Under the pieces are notes generated by a model. It was not told the origin of the DNA, searched no databases, and was given only the letters and a program-made list of their open reading frames with translations. A stretch of 25,519 bases of DNA from CAZEAP01 sp964510315. GTDB taxonomy: Bacteria > Planctomycetota > Brocadiia > SM23-32. Position 1 is the stretch's first letter. Each line of letters starts with the position of its first letter. The position numbers and the translations under genes were made by a program. Location of the stretch: contig CAZEAP010000039.1 in the NCBI GenBank assembly GCA_964510315.1, positions 1 through 25,519 of the forward strand. Direction: 5' to 3'. Positions 1 to 6,202 of this stretch are shown one piece after another.

Positions 1-60
1 AGATGCAGATGGTGGTGAGCGAGTTCGATACGCGATCTCTTCACACCGGCCTGCCCTCAG

Positions 61-242
61 GACCGGCCGTCGCTCGCTCCGGATATGCCGCGGCAAAGCC
101 GCCCGGTGAGGCTTTTGCGCATCGGGTACTCACCGCGCCCCTGCGGGGCGCAATTGGGTTTTCGCGTGAAATACCAGGGCTGAAGCCCTGGCCTTCACGA
201 CTGCGCCGCTCCGCGGCGCAACGGCCACGGACCGGCCGTCGC
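61..242. repeat. Cluster of REP-like palindromes
   Basis: Four short perfect stem-loops lie in series: GCGGC/GCCGC with loop AAA (90-102), GCGCCCC/GGGGCGC with loop TGC (135-151), CCAGGGC/GCCCTGG with loop TGAA (174-191) and TGCGCCGC/GCGGCGCA with loop TCC (202-220). The sequence GACCGGCCGTCGC occurs at both edges (61-73 and 230-242). Tight GC-rich hairpins with 3-4 base loops in an intergenic gap resemble REP/BIME-type elements, though no REP-associated transposase is present here. A terminator role for eno is unlikely, because no T-tract follows any stem. Confidence 0.65.
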
Positions 243-316
243 GGGACTCCTCGATGATCCGTCGGACGTCATACTTGCCCAGCGGGGCAGCGCCGCACAA
301 CGGCCTCCGCCGCGAC

Positions 317-430
317 CTGAGGCGCCTTACCTCCAGGCGCCGAATGCATCTCGCCGTTCCGCCACGCCGTACTCTACCGCCCCGCCGTCTCGCATGCCAC
401 CGATGCCCCTGCTTCCGGCGGCCCGGCACT
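317..430. repeat. Dispersed repeat, copy 1 (about 115 bp)
   Basis: This segment aligns almost base for base, in the same orientation, with 13129-13249. Shared blocks include CTGAGGCGCCTT, GCATCTCGCCG, GCCACGCCGTACTCT and CCGCCCCGCCGTCTCGCATG. Differences are scattered substitutions and single-base indels, and all frames are disturbed, so it is a non-coding dispersed repeat. By eye identity is about 85%. Confidence 0.8.
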
Positions 431-492
431 TGAAAGACGGCCTCATAGCGGAATGACATCGGGAGCCAGTACTCGGGCGCATCATGCATCAT

Positions 493-506
493 TTCTACAG
501 AGCACT
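493..506. repeat. 14-bp motif TTTCTACAGAGCAC, inverted copy at 13069
   Basis: TTTCTACAGAGCAC lies about 60 bases right of repeat copy 1. Its exact reverse complement lies about 46 bases left of repeat copy 2 (13069-13082). On its own a 14-base match could be chance in a window this size. Its position next to both copies suggests it is part of the element, possibly a terminal inverted repeat of which each copy keeps one end. Confidence 0.4.
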
Positions 507-528
507 TCCTGGTCTCGAGCCGCCGGCC

Positions 529-1845
529 TTACCGGTTCGGCAACAGCCCGGTCCCGTAGCGGGCGCAATCCCCGAGGCCCTCCTCGATCCGGAGGAGCTG
601 GTTGTATTTGCAGACCCGGTCGGTGCGGCTGGCGGAACCGGTCTTGATCTGGCCGGTGTTGGCAGCCACGGCGATGTCCGCGATGGTTGTGTCTTCGGTT
701 TCCCCGGAGCGGTGGCTGATCACCGCCGTGTAACCGGCCCTGTGAGCGGTCTCGATGGCATCCATGGCCTCGCTCAGCGTGCCGATCTGGTTGACCTTCA
801 CCAGGATGGAGTTGGCGATGCCGTTCTCGATTCCCCGCCGGAGCCGTTCCACGTTGGTGACGAACAGGTCGTCGCCTACGATCTGGACGCGGTCGCCCAG
901 CTCCTCGGTCAGGGTCTTCCACCCGTCCCAGTCGTCCTCGGCCAGGCCGTCCTCCAGGGAGATGATGGGAAAGCGGTCGCAGAGGTCGGAGTAGAAGGCG
1001 ACCATCTCTGCGGAGGTCTTCACCTGCTGTCCCTCCGGCTCGGCGGCCAGCACGTACTTGCCCTCGGCCTCTATGCCCTTGCCTTTGGCGTCCTGTCCGT
1101 AGAACTCGCTGGAGGCCGGGTCCAGCGCAATGCAGACGTCCCGGCCCGGCTCGCAACCGGCGGCCTCCACGGCCTTCAGGATCATCTCCAGCGCCTCCAC
1201 GTTGGAGCCAAGGTCGGGGGCGAACCCGCCCTCATCTCCCACCGCGGTGCCCTTGCCGGCCTCCGAGAGCACGTTCTTCAGGGCATGAAACACCTCCGCT
1301 CCCATGCGGAGCGCCTCAGAGAACTCCGCGGCGCCGACCGGCATAATCATGAACTCCTGCAGGTCCACGTTGTTGTCGGCGTGCTTGCCGCCGTTGAGGA
1401 TGTTCATCATCGGAACCGGCAGGAAGCGGGCGTTGGTGCCACCGACGTAGCGGTAGAGAGGCATACGGAGGGCCGCCGCCGCGGCGTGAGCCGCGGCCAG
1501 GGAGACCCCGAGTACGGCGTTCGCCCCGAGGCTGCCCTTGTTCGGGGTGCCGTCCAGCTCGATCAGAAGCTCGTCCAGCATCCGCTGTTCCACGGCGTCG
1601 CACCCGAGGACCGCCTCCCGAATGACCGTGTTGACGTTCTCCACGGCCCGGAGCACGCCCTTGCCACCGTAGCGGGAGGAGTCTCCGTCGCGCAGCTCGA
1701 CCGCTTCGTGCGCGCCGGTGGACGCGCCGCTTGGCACCGCGGCGCGCCCCAGCGCGCCGCAGGCAAGCTCGACCTCCACCTCGACGGTGGGATTGCCGCG
1801 GGAATCCAGTATCTGTCGGGCCTGCACGTCGACGATTTCCGTCAT
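529..1845 (-). CDS. eno: Enolase (phosphopyruvate hydratase)
   Basis: It interconverts 2-phosphoglycerate and phosphoenolpyruvate in glycolysis and gluconeogenesis, in the cytoplasm. The protein (438 aa) matches the family from end to end: N-terminal ARQILDSRGNPTVEVEV and GASTGAHEAVELRDGD, the loop MNILNGGKHADNN, GDEGGFAPDL, the Mg-binding SLEDGLAEDDWDGW and VGDDLFVTN, and the signature ILVKVNQIGTLSEA followed by SHRSGETEDTTIADIAV and KYNQLLRIEEGLG. Two adjacent ATGs exist. The second (1845) is chosen because GAGGTG lies six bases upstream of it; 1848 would add one Met. The open frame continues far upstream but lacks enolase similarity there. It is transcribed alone, divergent from the Fe-S operon. 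Confidence 0.98.
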   Translation of the reverse strand: MTEIVDVQARQILDSRGNPTVEVEVELACGALGRAAVPSGASTGAHEAVELRDGDSSRYGGKGVLRAVENVNTVIREAVLGCDAVEQRMLDELLIELDGTPNKGSLGANAVLGVSLAAAHAAAAALRMPLYRYVGGTNARFLPVPMMNILNGGKHADNNVDLQEFMIMPVGAAEFSEALRMGAEVFHALKNVLSEAGKGTAVGDEGGFAPDLGSNVEALEMILKAVEAAGCEPGRDVCIALDPASSEFYGQDAKGKGIEAEGKYVLAAEPEGQQVKTSAEMVAFYSDLCDRFPIISLEDGLAEDDWDGWKTLTEELGDRVQIVGDDLFVTNVERLRRGIENGIANSILVKVNQIGTLSEAMDAIETAHRAGYTAVISHRSGETEDTTIADIAVAANTGQIKTGSASRTDRVCKYNQLLRIEEGLGDCARYGTGLLPNR

Positions 1846-1903
1846 CATCAGCACCTCACAAGGGTATCTGTTCGTAGGTTTCTGACCGCCGCGATGGGCG
1901 GTG

Positions 1904-1932
1904 ATTGTACCCGTAGCGCGGATGTACCTCAA
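1904..1932 (-). promoter_or_regulatory. Sigma-70-like promoter for eno
   Basis: Read on the minus strand, TTGAGG (1932-1927), a 17-base spacer and TACAAT (1909-1904) precede the eno start by about 60 bases. This gives a plausible 5' leader of roughly 50 nt. Matches to consensus are 4/6 and 5/6. Confidence 0.6.
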
Positions 1933-2140
1933 GCCACAGGTCCCGTCAGGCATTCGCCCTGTGAGCATACGGTGCAGCGGAACACAGACACCAGAACCGC
2001 TGAAAACGGCCAGCCAAGGCACGACGGTGGCTTCCCCGGACGGTTGGGCGCTCATGGAAAACCCATGTGCCCATTGCAGGACTCCCGCCGGGCTGAGAGG
2101 GCGCCCGTCAAAATCCTGACGACTCAGCCGGTGCCGGGAC

Positions 2141-2169
2141 TTGACAGAGTCGGACCAAGAAGATAAACT
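2141..2169 (+). promoter_or_regulatory. Sigma-70-like promoter for the Fe-S/sulfur operon
   Basis: A perfect -35 TTGACA (2141-2146), a 17-base spacer and TAAACT (2164-2169, 4/6) sit just upstream of the Rrf2 regulator gene. Transcription would start near 2176. Confidence 0.65.
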
Positions 2170-2182
2170 GCACATAAAAGGT

Positions 2183-2194
2183 AGGACTTATCCT
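2183..2194. promoter_or_regulatory. Possible Rrf2/IscR-type operator (AGGA-CTTA-TCCT dyad)
   Basis: The dyad AGGA CTTA TCCT lies about 8-19 bases downstream of the predicted start of transcription and 17 bases before the regulator's ATG. A repressor bound here would block its own operon, as Rrf2 family members commonly do. It does not closely match the E. coli IscR type 1 consensus, so its role is inferred from position and symmetry only. Confidence 0.4.
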
Positions 2195-2210
2195 TTATTG
2201 TCGAGACGCC

Positions 2211-2669
2211 ATGAAAATCTCCACCCGCGTTCGATACGGCGCCCGGGCCATGCTGGAGCTGGGACTCCGGATTGGGGAAGGCCCTGTGCCCCTGGAAGAG
2301 CTGGCCAACCGGCAGCAAATCCCGGAACGCTACCTCAGCAAGATAATCCAGGACCTTCGCCGCAGTGGGTTGATCCGCAGCGTCAGGGGGGCCGGTGGGG
2401 GCTACGCACTGGCCGATCCGCCCTCCGAGGTCAGTCTGCTGGACGTCTGGCAAGCCCTTGAGGGTCCTCTTTGCCCCGTTGACTGCATCGAGGAACCGGA
2501 GCGTTGCAAGATGGCCGACCGCTGCGTAACCCGGGACGTCTGGGCGGAGCTGACGGCGTGCGCCGTCGAAGTCCTGGCGAGCGCCACCATCGCTGAGCTG
2601 GTTCGGCGACATCAAGAACGCGCATCCAAATACAGAAGGGACACCGGCACACCGGAGATCGCATCATGA
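2211..2669 (+). CDS. iscR: Rrf2-family transcriptional regulator, IscR-like
   Basis: A DNA-binding regulator (152 aa) that probably senses Fe-S cluster status and controls the operon it heads. The N-terminus MKISTRVRYGARAMLELG starts a winged helix-turn-helix. The recognition helix region is around IPERYLSKIIQDLRRSGLI (37-55) and the wing is VRGAGGGYALA (58-68), all typical of Rrf2 proteins. Cysteines C88, C92, C99 and C105 follow; the last three match in spacing the C92/C98/C104 cluster ligands of E. coli IscR. C88 is extra. The stop overlaps the start of the desulfurase gene by four bases. The ribosome binding site is weak. An exact IscR orthologue is not proven, since the Rrf2 family also includes CymR and NsrR types, but the context favours IscR. 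Confidence 0.88.
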   Translation: MKISTRVRYGARAMLELGLRIGEGPVPLEELANRQQIPERYLSKIIQDLRRSGLIRSVRGAGGGYALADPPSEVSLLDVWQALEGPLCPVDCIEEPERCKMADRCVTRDVWAELTACAVEVLASATIAELVRRHQERASKYRRDTGTPEIAS

Positions 2670-3826
2670 ACACCATTTACATGGACCACAGCGCCACAAC
2701 GCCCGTAAGGCCGAAGGTCGCCGAGGCGATGGCTCCCTACATGACGGAGCACTTCGCCAACCCCTCCAGCGTCCACACACCGGGCCAGCGCACCCGGCGG
2801 GCCGTTGAAGACGCCCGAGAAACGATCGGGCGCCTCCTCGGCGCCTCTCCCGAGGAAATCATTTTCACCAGCGGCGGCACCGAAAGTAACACCCTGGCCC
2901 TGCTCGGCGTGACGGCCGCATCGGACGAAGAGCGCCGTCACCTCGTCACTTCCTCCGTCGAGCACAGCGCGGTGCTGGCCACCTGCGCGGCCCTGGAAAA
3001 GGAGGGCTTCGCCATCACACGACTTCCCGTGGACGAACACGGCCGGGTGGACCCGGCCGACCTCCGCGCCGCCCTCCGCCCGGAGACCGCCCTGGTGAGC
3101 ATCATGACCGCCAACAACGAAGTGGGCACCATCCAGCCGATCGCCGAACTGGCCGAGGTGGCTCGCGAGGCGTCCGTGCCGTTCCACACCGACGCCGTCC
3201 AGGCCGTGGGGAAAATCCCGCTGGACGTGGGTCAGCTCGGGGTTGACCTGCTGACGGTGTCCGCCCACAAGTTTTACGGACCCAAAGGGGTGGGAGCGCT
3301 CTACGTGCGGGCCGGTACGGACGTCGAGCCGGTCCAGCACGGGGGGCATCACGAGAAGGGGCTTCGGGCCGGAACCGAGAACGTACCCGGCATCGTTGGA
3401 ATGGCTCGGGCCCTGGAGCTGGCCTGTGCAGACCTGGAGGCGGAGGCGGAACGGCTGCGCGGCCTCCGGGATCGACTTGAGGATGAACTGAGGGCGGCCG
3501 TGCCGGATGTCCGACTCAACGGGCATCCCCGCCACCGGCTGCCCCACCTGCTGAACCTCAGCTTCAGCAACGTGGAGGGCGAGAGCATGCTGCTCAGCCT
3601 CGACGCCGTCGGGGTCTGCGTCTCGACGGGTTCGGCCTGCACCAGCGGGACGCTGGACCCCTCGCACGTGCTGGTGGCCATGGGGATTCCGCCGGAGGTG
3701 GCCCACGGGAGCCTGCGATTCTCCATGGGAAGGCAGAATACCGCGGAGGACGTTGAATTCGTCATCGAGCAGCTTCCGCCGATCGTGGAGCGACTTCGCA
3801 GCATGTCGCCCCTTGACGAGACCTGA
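2666..3826 (+). CDS. iscS: Cysteine desulfurase (IscS/NifS family)
   Basis: A PLP enzyme that converts L-cysteine to alanine and passes persulfide sulfur to partners, here most likely IscU, MnmA and LarE encoded next door. The 386-aa protein has the class V aminotransferase pattern: MDHSATTPVRP at the start, FTSGGTESNTLAL (67-79), VEHSAV with H100, MTANNEVGTIQPI, FHTDAVQAVGK, the PLP lysine in SAHKFYGPKG (K202) and the active-site cysteine loop STGSACTSGTLDPSHVL (C325). The long loop around C325 is the IscS/NifS type rather than SufS. The usual GGGQE stretch reads GGHHEKGLRAGTENV. The start overlaps the regulator stop (ATGA). NifS is an equally valid name. Confidence 0.96.
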   Translation: MNTIYMDHSATTPVRPKVAEAMAPYMTEHFANPSSVHTPGQRTRRAVEDARETIGRLLGASPEEIIFTSGGTESNTLALLGVTAASDEERRHLVTSSVEHSAVLATCAALEKEGFAITRLPVDEHGRVDPADLRAALRPETALVSIMTANNEVGTIQPIAELAEVAREASVPFHTDAVQAVGKIPLDVGQLGVDLLTVSAHKFYGPKGVGALYVRAGTDVEPVQHGGHHEKGLRAGTENVPGIVGMARALELACADLEAEAERLRGLRDRLEDELRAAVPDVRLNGHPRHRLPHLLNLSFSNVEGESMLLSLDAVGVCVSTGSACTSGTLDPSHVLVAMGIPPEVAHGSLRFSMGRQNTAEDVEFVIEQLPPIVERLRSMSPLDET

Positions 3827-3867
3827 TCCGATTCAGTGCGGAGCCGCCGAGAGCAGCGGGAGGGACT

Positions 3868-4947
3868 ATGACCGAAGCACGCAAAAAGGTGATCGTCGGC
3901 CTGTCCGGGGGCGTGGACTCGGCCGTCGCCGCCGCCCTGCTGCTGGAGCGTGGCCATCGGGTGGAGGGGCTGTTCCTCCGCCTGCCCGCATTCGGGACCT
4001 CCGGCGCTGACGCCGCCCGTAACCCGGAGCGTGTCGCCGACGTCCTGGAGATACGGCTCCACACGGTGGACGCGCGACGGGACTTCGAGCAGCGCGTGCT
4101 GTCCCCGTTCGTCGAGGAGTATTCCAACGGCCGAACGCCGAACCCGTGCGTGCTCTGCAACCGCCGCGTGAAATTCCCGCTTCTCCGTCGGGTAGCCGAA
4201 GCGAGCGGTGCTCCTTCGATTGCCACGGGGCATTACGCCCGCACATACAGGGACCCTTCCACCGGTCTTCGCGCCCTTGCCGTCGGCGGAGGGGACCGGG
4301 ACCAGTCTTACTTCCTCTACGGGCTAACCCGGGAGCAGCTCGAAGGCACCCTTTTCCCCCTTGGTGAGCTGAACAAGCAGGAGGTCCGTCGGATTGCCGA
4401 ACAAATGGGACTGCCGGTGCATGACAGGCCGGACAGCCAGGACCTGTGCTTCCTGGCCGGGGGCCGCTACCGGGAGTTCCTCCGGGAGCGCCGGCCGCGG
4501 GCCTTCCGGTCCGGCCCCATCGTCCACGTGTCGGGGGAAGTCATCGGAGAGCACGACGGCATCGGCTCCTACACCGTGGGGCAGCGACGGGGCCTGGGCG
4601 TTGCGCGTTCGGAGCCGCTCTACGTGGTCGGGCTTCATCCGGAGGAGAACGCGGTCGTGGTCGGCGAGCGGCCCCATCTGCGCCGGAAAGCCATCACCGT
4701 CGGCGGCCTCAACTGGGTGAGCATCGCACCGCCCGAGCGGCCGGTGTCGGCGTCGGTGAAGATCCGCTACAATCATCCGGGCGCCCCCGCGAGGGTCCGG
4801 CCCGTCGGCGACGGACGCGCCGAAATCACCTTCGAGGAACCGCAGGAGGCCCCCTGCCCCGGCCAGGCGGCCGTCTTCTACAGGGGAGAGTTGGTTCTGG
4901 GCGGGGGCACCATCGAGCAGACGTCGGCCGGAGTGGAGCCGCAATGA
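3868..4947 (+). CDS. mnmA: tRNA-specific 2-thiouridylase MnmA
   Basis: It thiolates U34 in the wobble position of tRNA-Lys, -Glu and -Gln, using ATP and persulfide sulfur. The 359-aa protein begins with the PP-loop SGGVDS (13-18), followed by GRTPNPCVLCNRRVKF, GHYAR, DQSYFLYGL, SQDLCFL and the C-terminal region with IGSYTVGQRRGLG. Key cysteines are C97 and C194, equivalent to E. coli C102 and C199. C94 forms a CxxC with C97, giving the three-cysteine set reported to bind a [4Fe-4S] cluster in some MnmA/TtuA-type enzymes. A strong GGGAGGG site precedes the ATG. Its stop overlaps larE by four bases. Placement beside iscS is functionally logical. Confidence 0.96.
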   Translation: MTEARKKVIVGLSGGVDSAVAAALLLERGHRVEGLFLRLPAFGTSGADAARNPERVADVLEIRLHTVDARRDFEQRVLSPFVEEYSNGRTPNPCVLCNRRVKFPLLRRVAEASGAPSIATGHYARTYRDPSTGLRALAVGGGDRDQSYFLYGLTREQLEGTLFPLGELNKQEVRRIAEQMGLPVHDRPDSQDLCFLAGGRYREFLRERRPRAFRSGPIVHVSGEVIGEHDGIGSYTVGQRRGLGVARSEPLYVVGLHPEENAVVVGERPHLRRKAITVGGLNWVSIAPPERPVSASVKIRYNHPGAPARVRPVGDGRAEITFEEPQEAPCPGQAAVFYRGELVLGGGTIEQTSAGVEPQ

Positions 4948-5789
4948 GTGAACCGGAACTACAGGGGAAACTGAAGCGGCTGGAGCGGCTGCTTCGCCGG
5001 ATGGACTCCGTGCTGGTGGCGTTTTCCGGCGGGGTCGACAGCACTTTCCTGGCCGCGGTCGCACGCGACGTCCTGGGGCGCGACCGGGTGACGGCCGCCG
5101 TCGCCCATTCCCCCATATTCCCCCGGTGGGAGCGGGAAGAGGCCGGAGAAATGGCCCGTCTTCTCAACGTGGAGACCATCGAACTGGAGTCCGATCAGCT
5201 CGACAACCCCCGCTTTGTCGCCAACCCGCCCGACCGGTGCTACCACTGCAAACGAGAGCTGTTTGCCAGGCTGCAGGAGTTGGCCGCCCGGCGCGGGTTC
5301 GAACACGTGGCGGAGGGCACCAACGCGGACGACCCGGACGGCCACCGGCCCGGCCTCCGCGCCTGCCGGGAACTGGGCATCCGTCAGCCTTTGCGCGAAG
5401 CCGGCCTGACCAAGAGGGAGATCCGGGAGCAGTCGGCCATGATGGCCCTCCCCACCCACGACAAGCCCTCGGGCGCCTGTCTGGCCACCCGCCTGCCTTA
5501 CGGGGAAGAGATAACGGAGGAGAAGCTTGCACGTATCGAGCGCGCCGAGGCCCTGCTGCGGGAACTGGGGTTCCGACAGGTCCGCGTGCGCAGCCACGGT
5601 TCCATCGCGCGCATCGAACTGGGCCCCGAGGAGGAGCCGGATCGTCTCCTGGCCGGGCCGGCCCGCGCGCGAACGGTCCGAGAGTTGAAGTCACTCGGCT
5701 ACAGTTACGTGACCGTTGACCTGGAGGGTTACCGCAGCGGCAGCATGAACGAAACGCTGGAGGATCCGGACGATTCCGGGGGAGGCTGA
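4944..5789 (+). CDS. larE: LarE-type ATP-dependent sulfur transferase
   Basis: This family adenylates and then thiolates the pyridinium cofactor of the nickel-pincer nucleotide of lactate racemase. The 281-aa protein has the PP-loop FSGGVDST (27-34), EGTNADD (124-130), a CxxC in DRCYHCKREL (C99, C102) and SGACLATRLPYG with C179, the position of the sacrificial cysteine in Lactobacillus LarE. Three-cysteine LarE proteins are reported to carry a [4Fe-4S] cluster and act catalytically rather than sacrificing their own sulfur. The start is set at the ATG overlapping the mnmA stop; the longer open frame upstream is only overlap with mnmA. No larA, larB or larC lies in the window, so the real substrate is uncertain. 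The family (TIGR00268/ExsB-like) is clear. Confidence 0.9.
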   Translation: MSEPELQGKLKRLERLLRRMDSVLVAFSGGVDSTFLAAVARDVLGRDRVTAAVAHSPIFPRWEREEAGEMARLLNVETIELESDQLDNPRFVANPPDRCYHCKRELFARLQELAARRGFEHVAEGTNADDPDGHRPGLRACRELGIRQPLREAGLTKREIREQSAMMALPTHDKPSGACLATRLPYGEEITEEKLARIERAEALLRELGFRQVRVRSHGSIARIELGPEEEPDRLLAGPARARTVRELKSLGYSYVTVDLEGYRSGSMNETLEDPDDSGGG

Positions 5790-5792
5790 GCG

Positions 5793-6182
5793 ATGTACAC
5801 CGACAAAGTCATGGAGCATTTCAGGAACCCGCAGAACATGGGGGAGGTGGAGAACCCCGACGGGGTCGGGCAGGTGGGCAACCCGGTCTGCGGCGACGTG
5901 ATGCGCATCACCATTCTGGTCGAGGACGGGCATCTCGCGGACGTGAAGTTCAAGACCCTCGGCTGCGCGGCGGCCATCGCCACCAGCAGCGTCATCACCG
6001 AGATGGCCAGGGGCAAGGGGCTGGACGAGGCGGCGAAGATAACCCGCGCCCAGGTCGCCGAAGAGCTCGGGGGCCTGCCGCCGCAGAAAATGCACTGCTC
6101 CAACCTCGCCGCCGACGGCCTCCGGAAGGCCATCGAAGACTACCGCGAAAAAACCGCGCCTGTCGAAGAACACGAGGGGTGA
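5793..6182 (+). CDS. iscU: Fe-S cluster scaffold, IscU/NifU N-terminal type
   Basis: It assembles [2Fe-2S] or [4Fe-4S] clusters from desulfurase sulfur and hands them on. The 129-aa protein carries the complete ligand set: C33 and D35 (NPVCGDVMRI), C58 (TLGCAAAIA), H101 and C102 (KMHCSNLAADGL). It begins MYTDKVMEHFRNPQNMG as is typical. The chaperone-binding LPPVK motif of IscU reads LPPQK (95-99). No hscA, hscB, iscA or fdx is nearby, so this looks like a reduced ISC set, closer to the NifU-like scaffolds common in anaerobes. Only three bases separate it from larE, and its GGGGGAGG site lies inside the larE end. It is the last gene of the operon. Confidence 0.95.
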   Translation: MYTDKVMEHFRNPQNMGEVENPDGVGQVGNPVCGDVMRITILVEDGHLADVKFKTLGCAAAIATSSVITEMARGKGLDEAAKITRAQVAEELGGLPPQKMHCSNLAADGLRKAIEDYREKTAPVEEHEG

Positions 6183-6202
6183 GGGCAGCCCGCCCCCCGG
6201 TG

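Larger units (their letters stand above)
1..528. other. Gene-free, repeat-rich leader upstream of the eno stop
   Basis: No convincing gene is seen. Open frames here are Arg/Gly/Pro-rich translations of repeats, with no ribosome binding site or family resemblance. The stretch holds a cluster of short perfect hairpins (about 90-220), a 13-base direct repeat (61-73 and 230-242), one copy of a roughly 115-base repeat (317-430) and a 14-base motif (493-506) that recurs inverted near 13.07 kb. Confidence 0.6.
1846..2210. other. Divergent intergenic region between eno and the Fe-S operon
   Basis: It holds an eno promoter (-), an operon promoter (+) and a putative operator, annotated separately. A modest imperfect hairpin (GGGC...CATGG, loop AAAAC, CCATG...GCCC, 2046-2072) lies between the promoters. 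No small gene is supported. Confidence 0.6.

Noticed and set aside
2046..2110. TPP-riboswitch-like CTGAGA near a small hairpin
   Set aside because: Only the CTGAGA hexamer (2093-2098) matches. The rest of the aptamer core is missing, and it lies upstream of the predicted transcription start.
484..2166. A 560-codon plus-strand open frame opposite eno
   Set aside because: It is the antisense shadow of enolase in GC-rich DNA, with no family motifs and no ribosome binding site.
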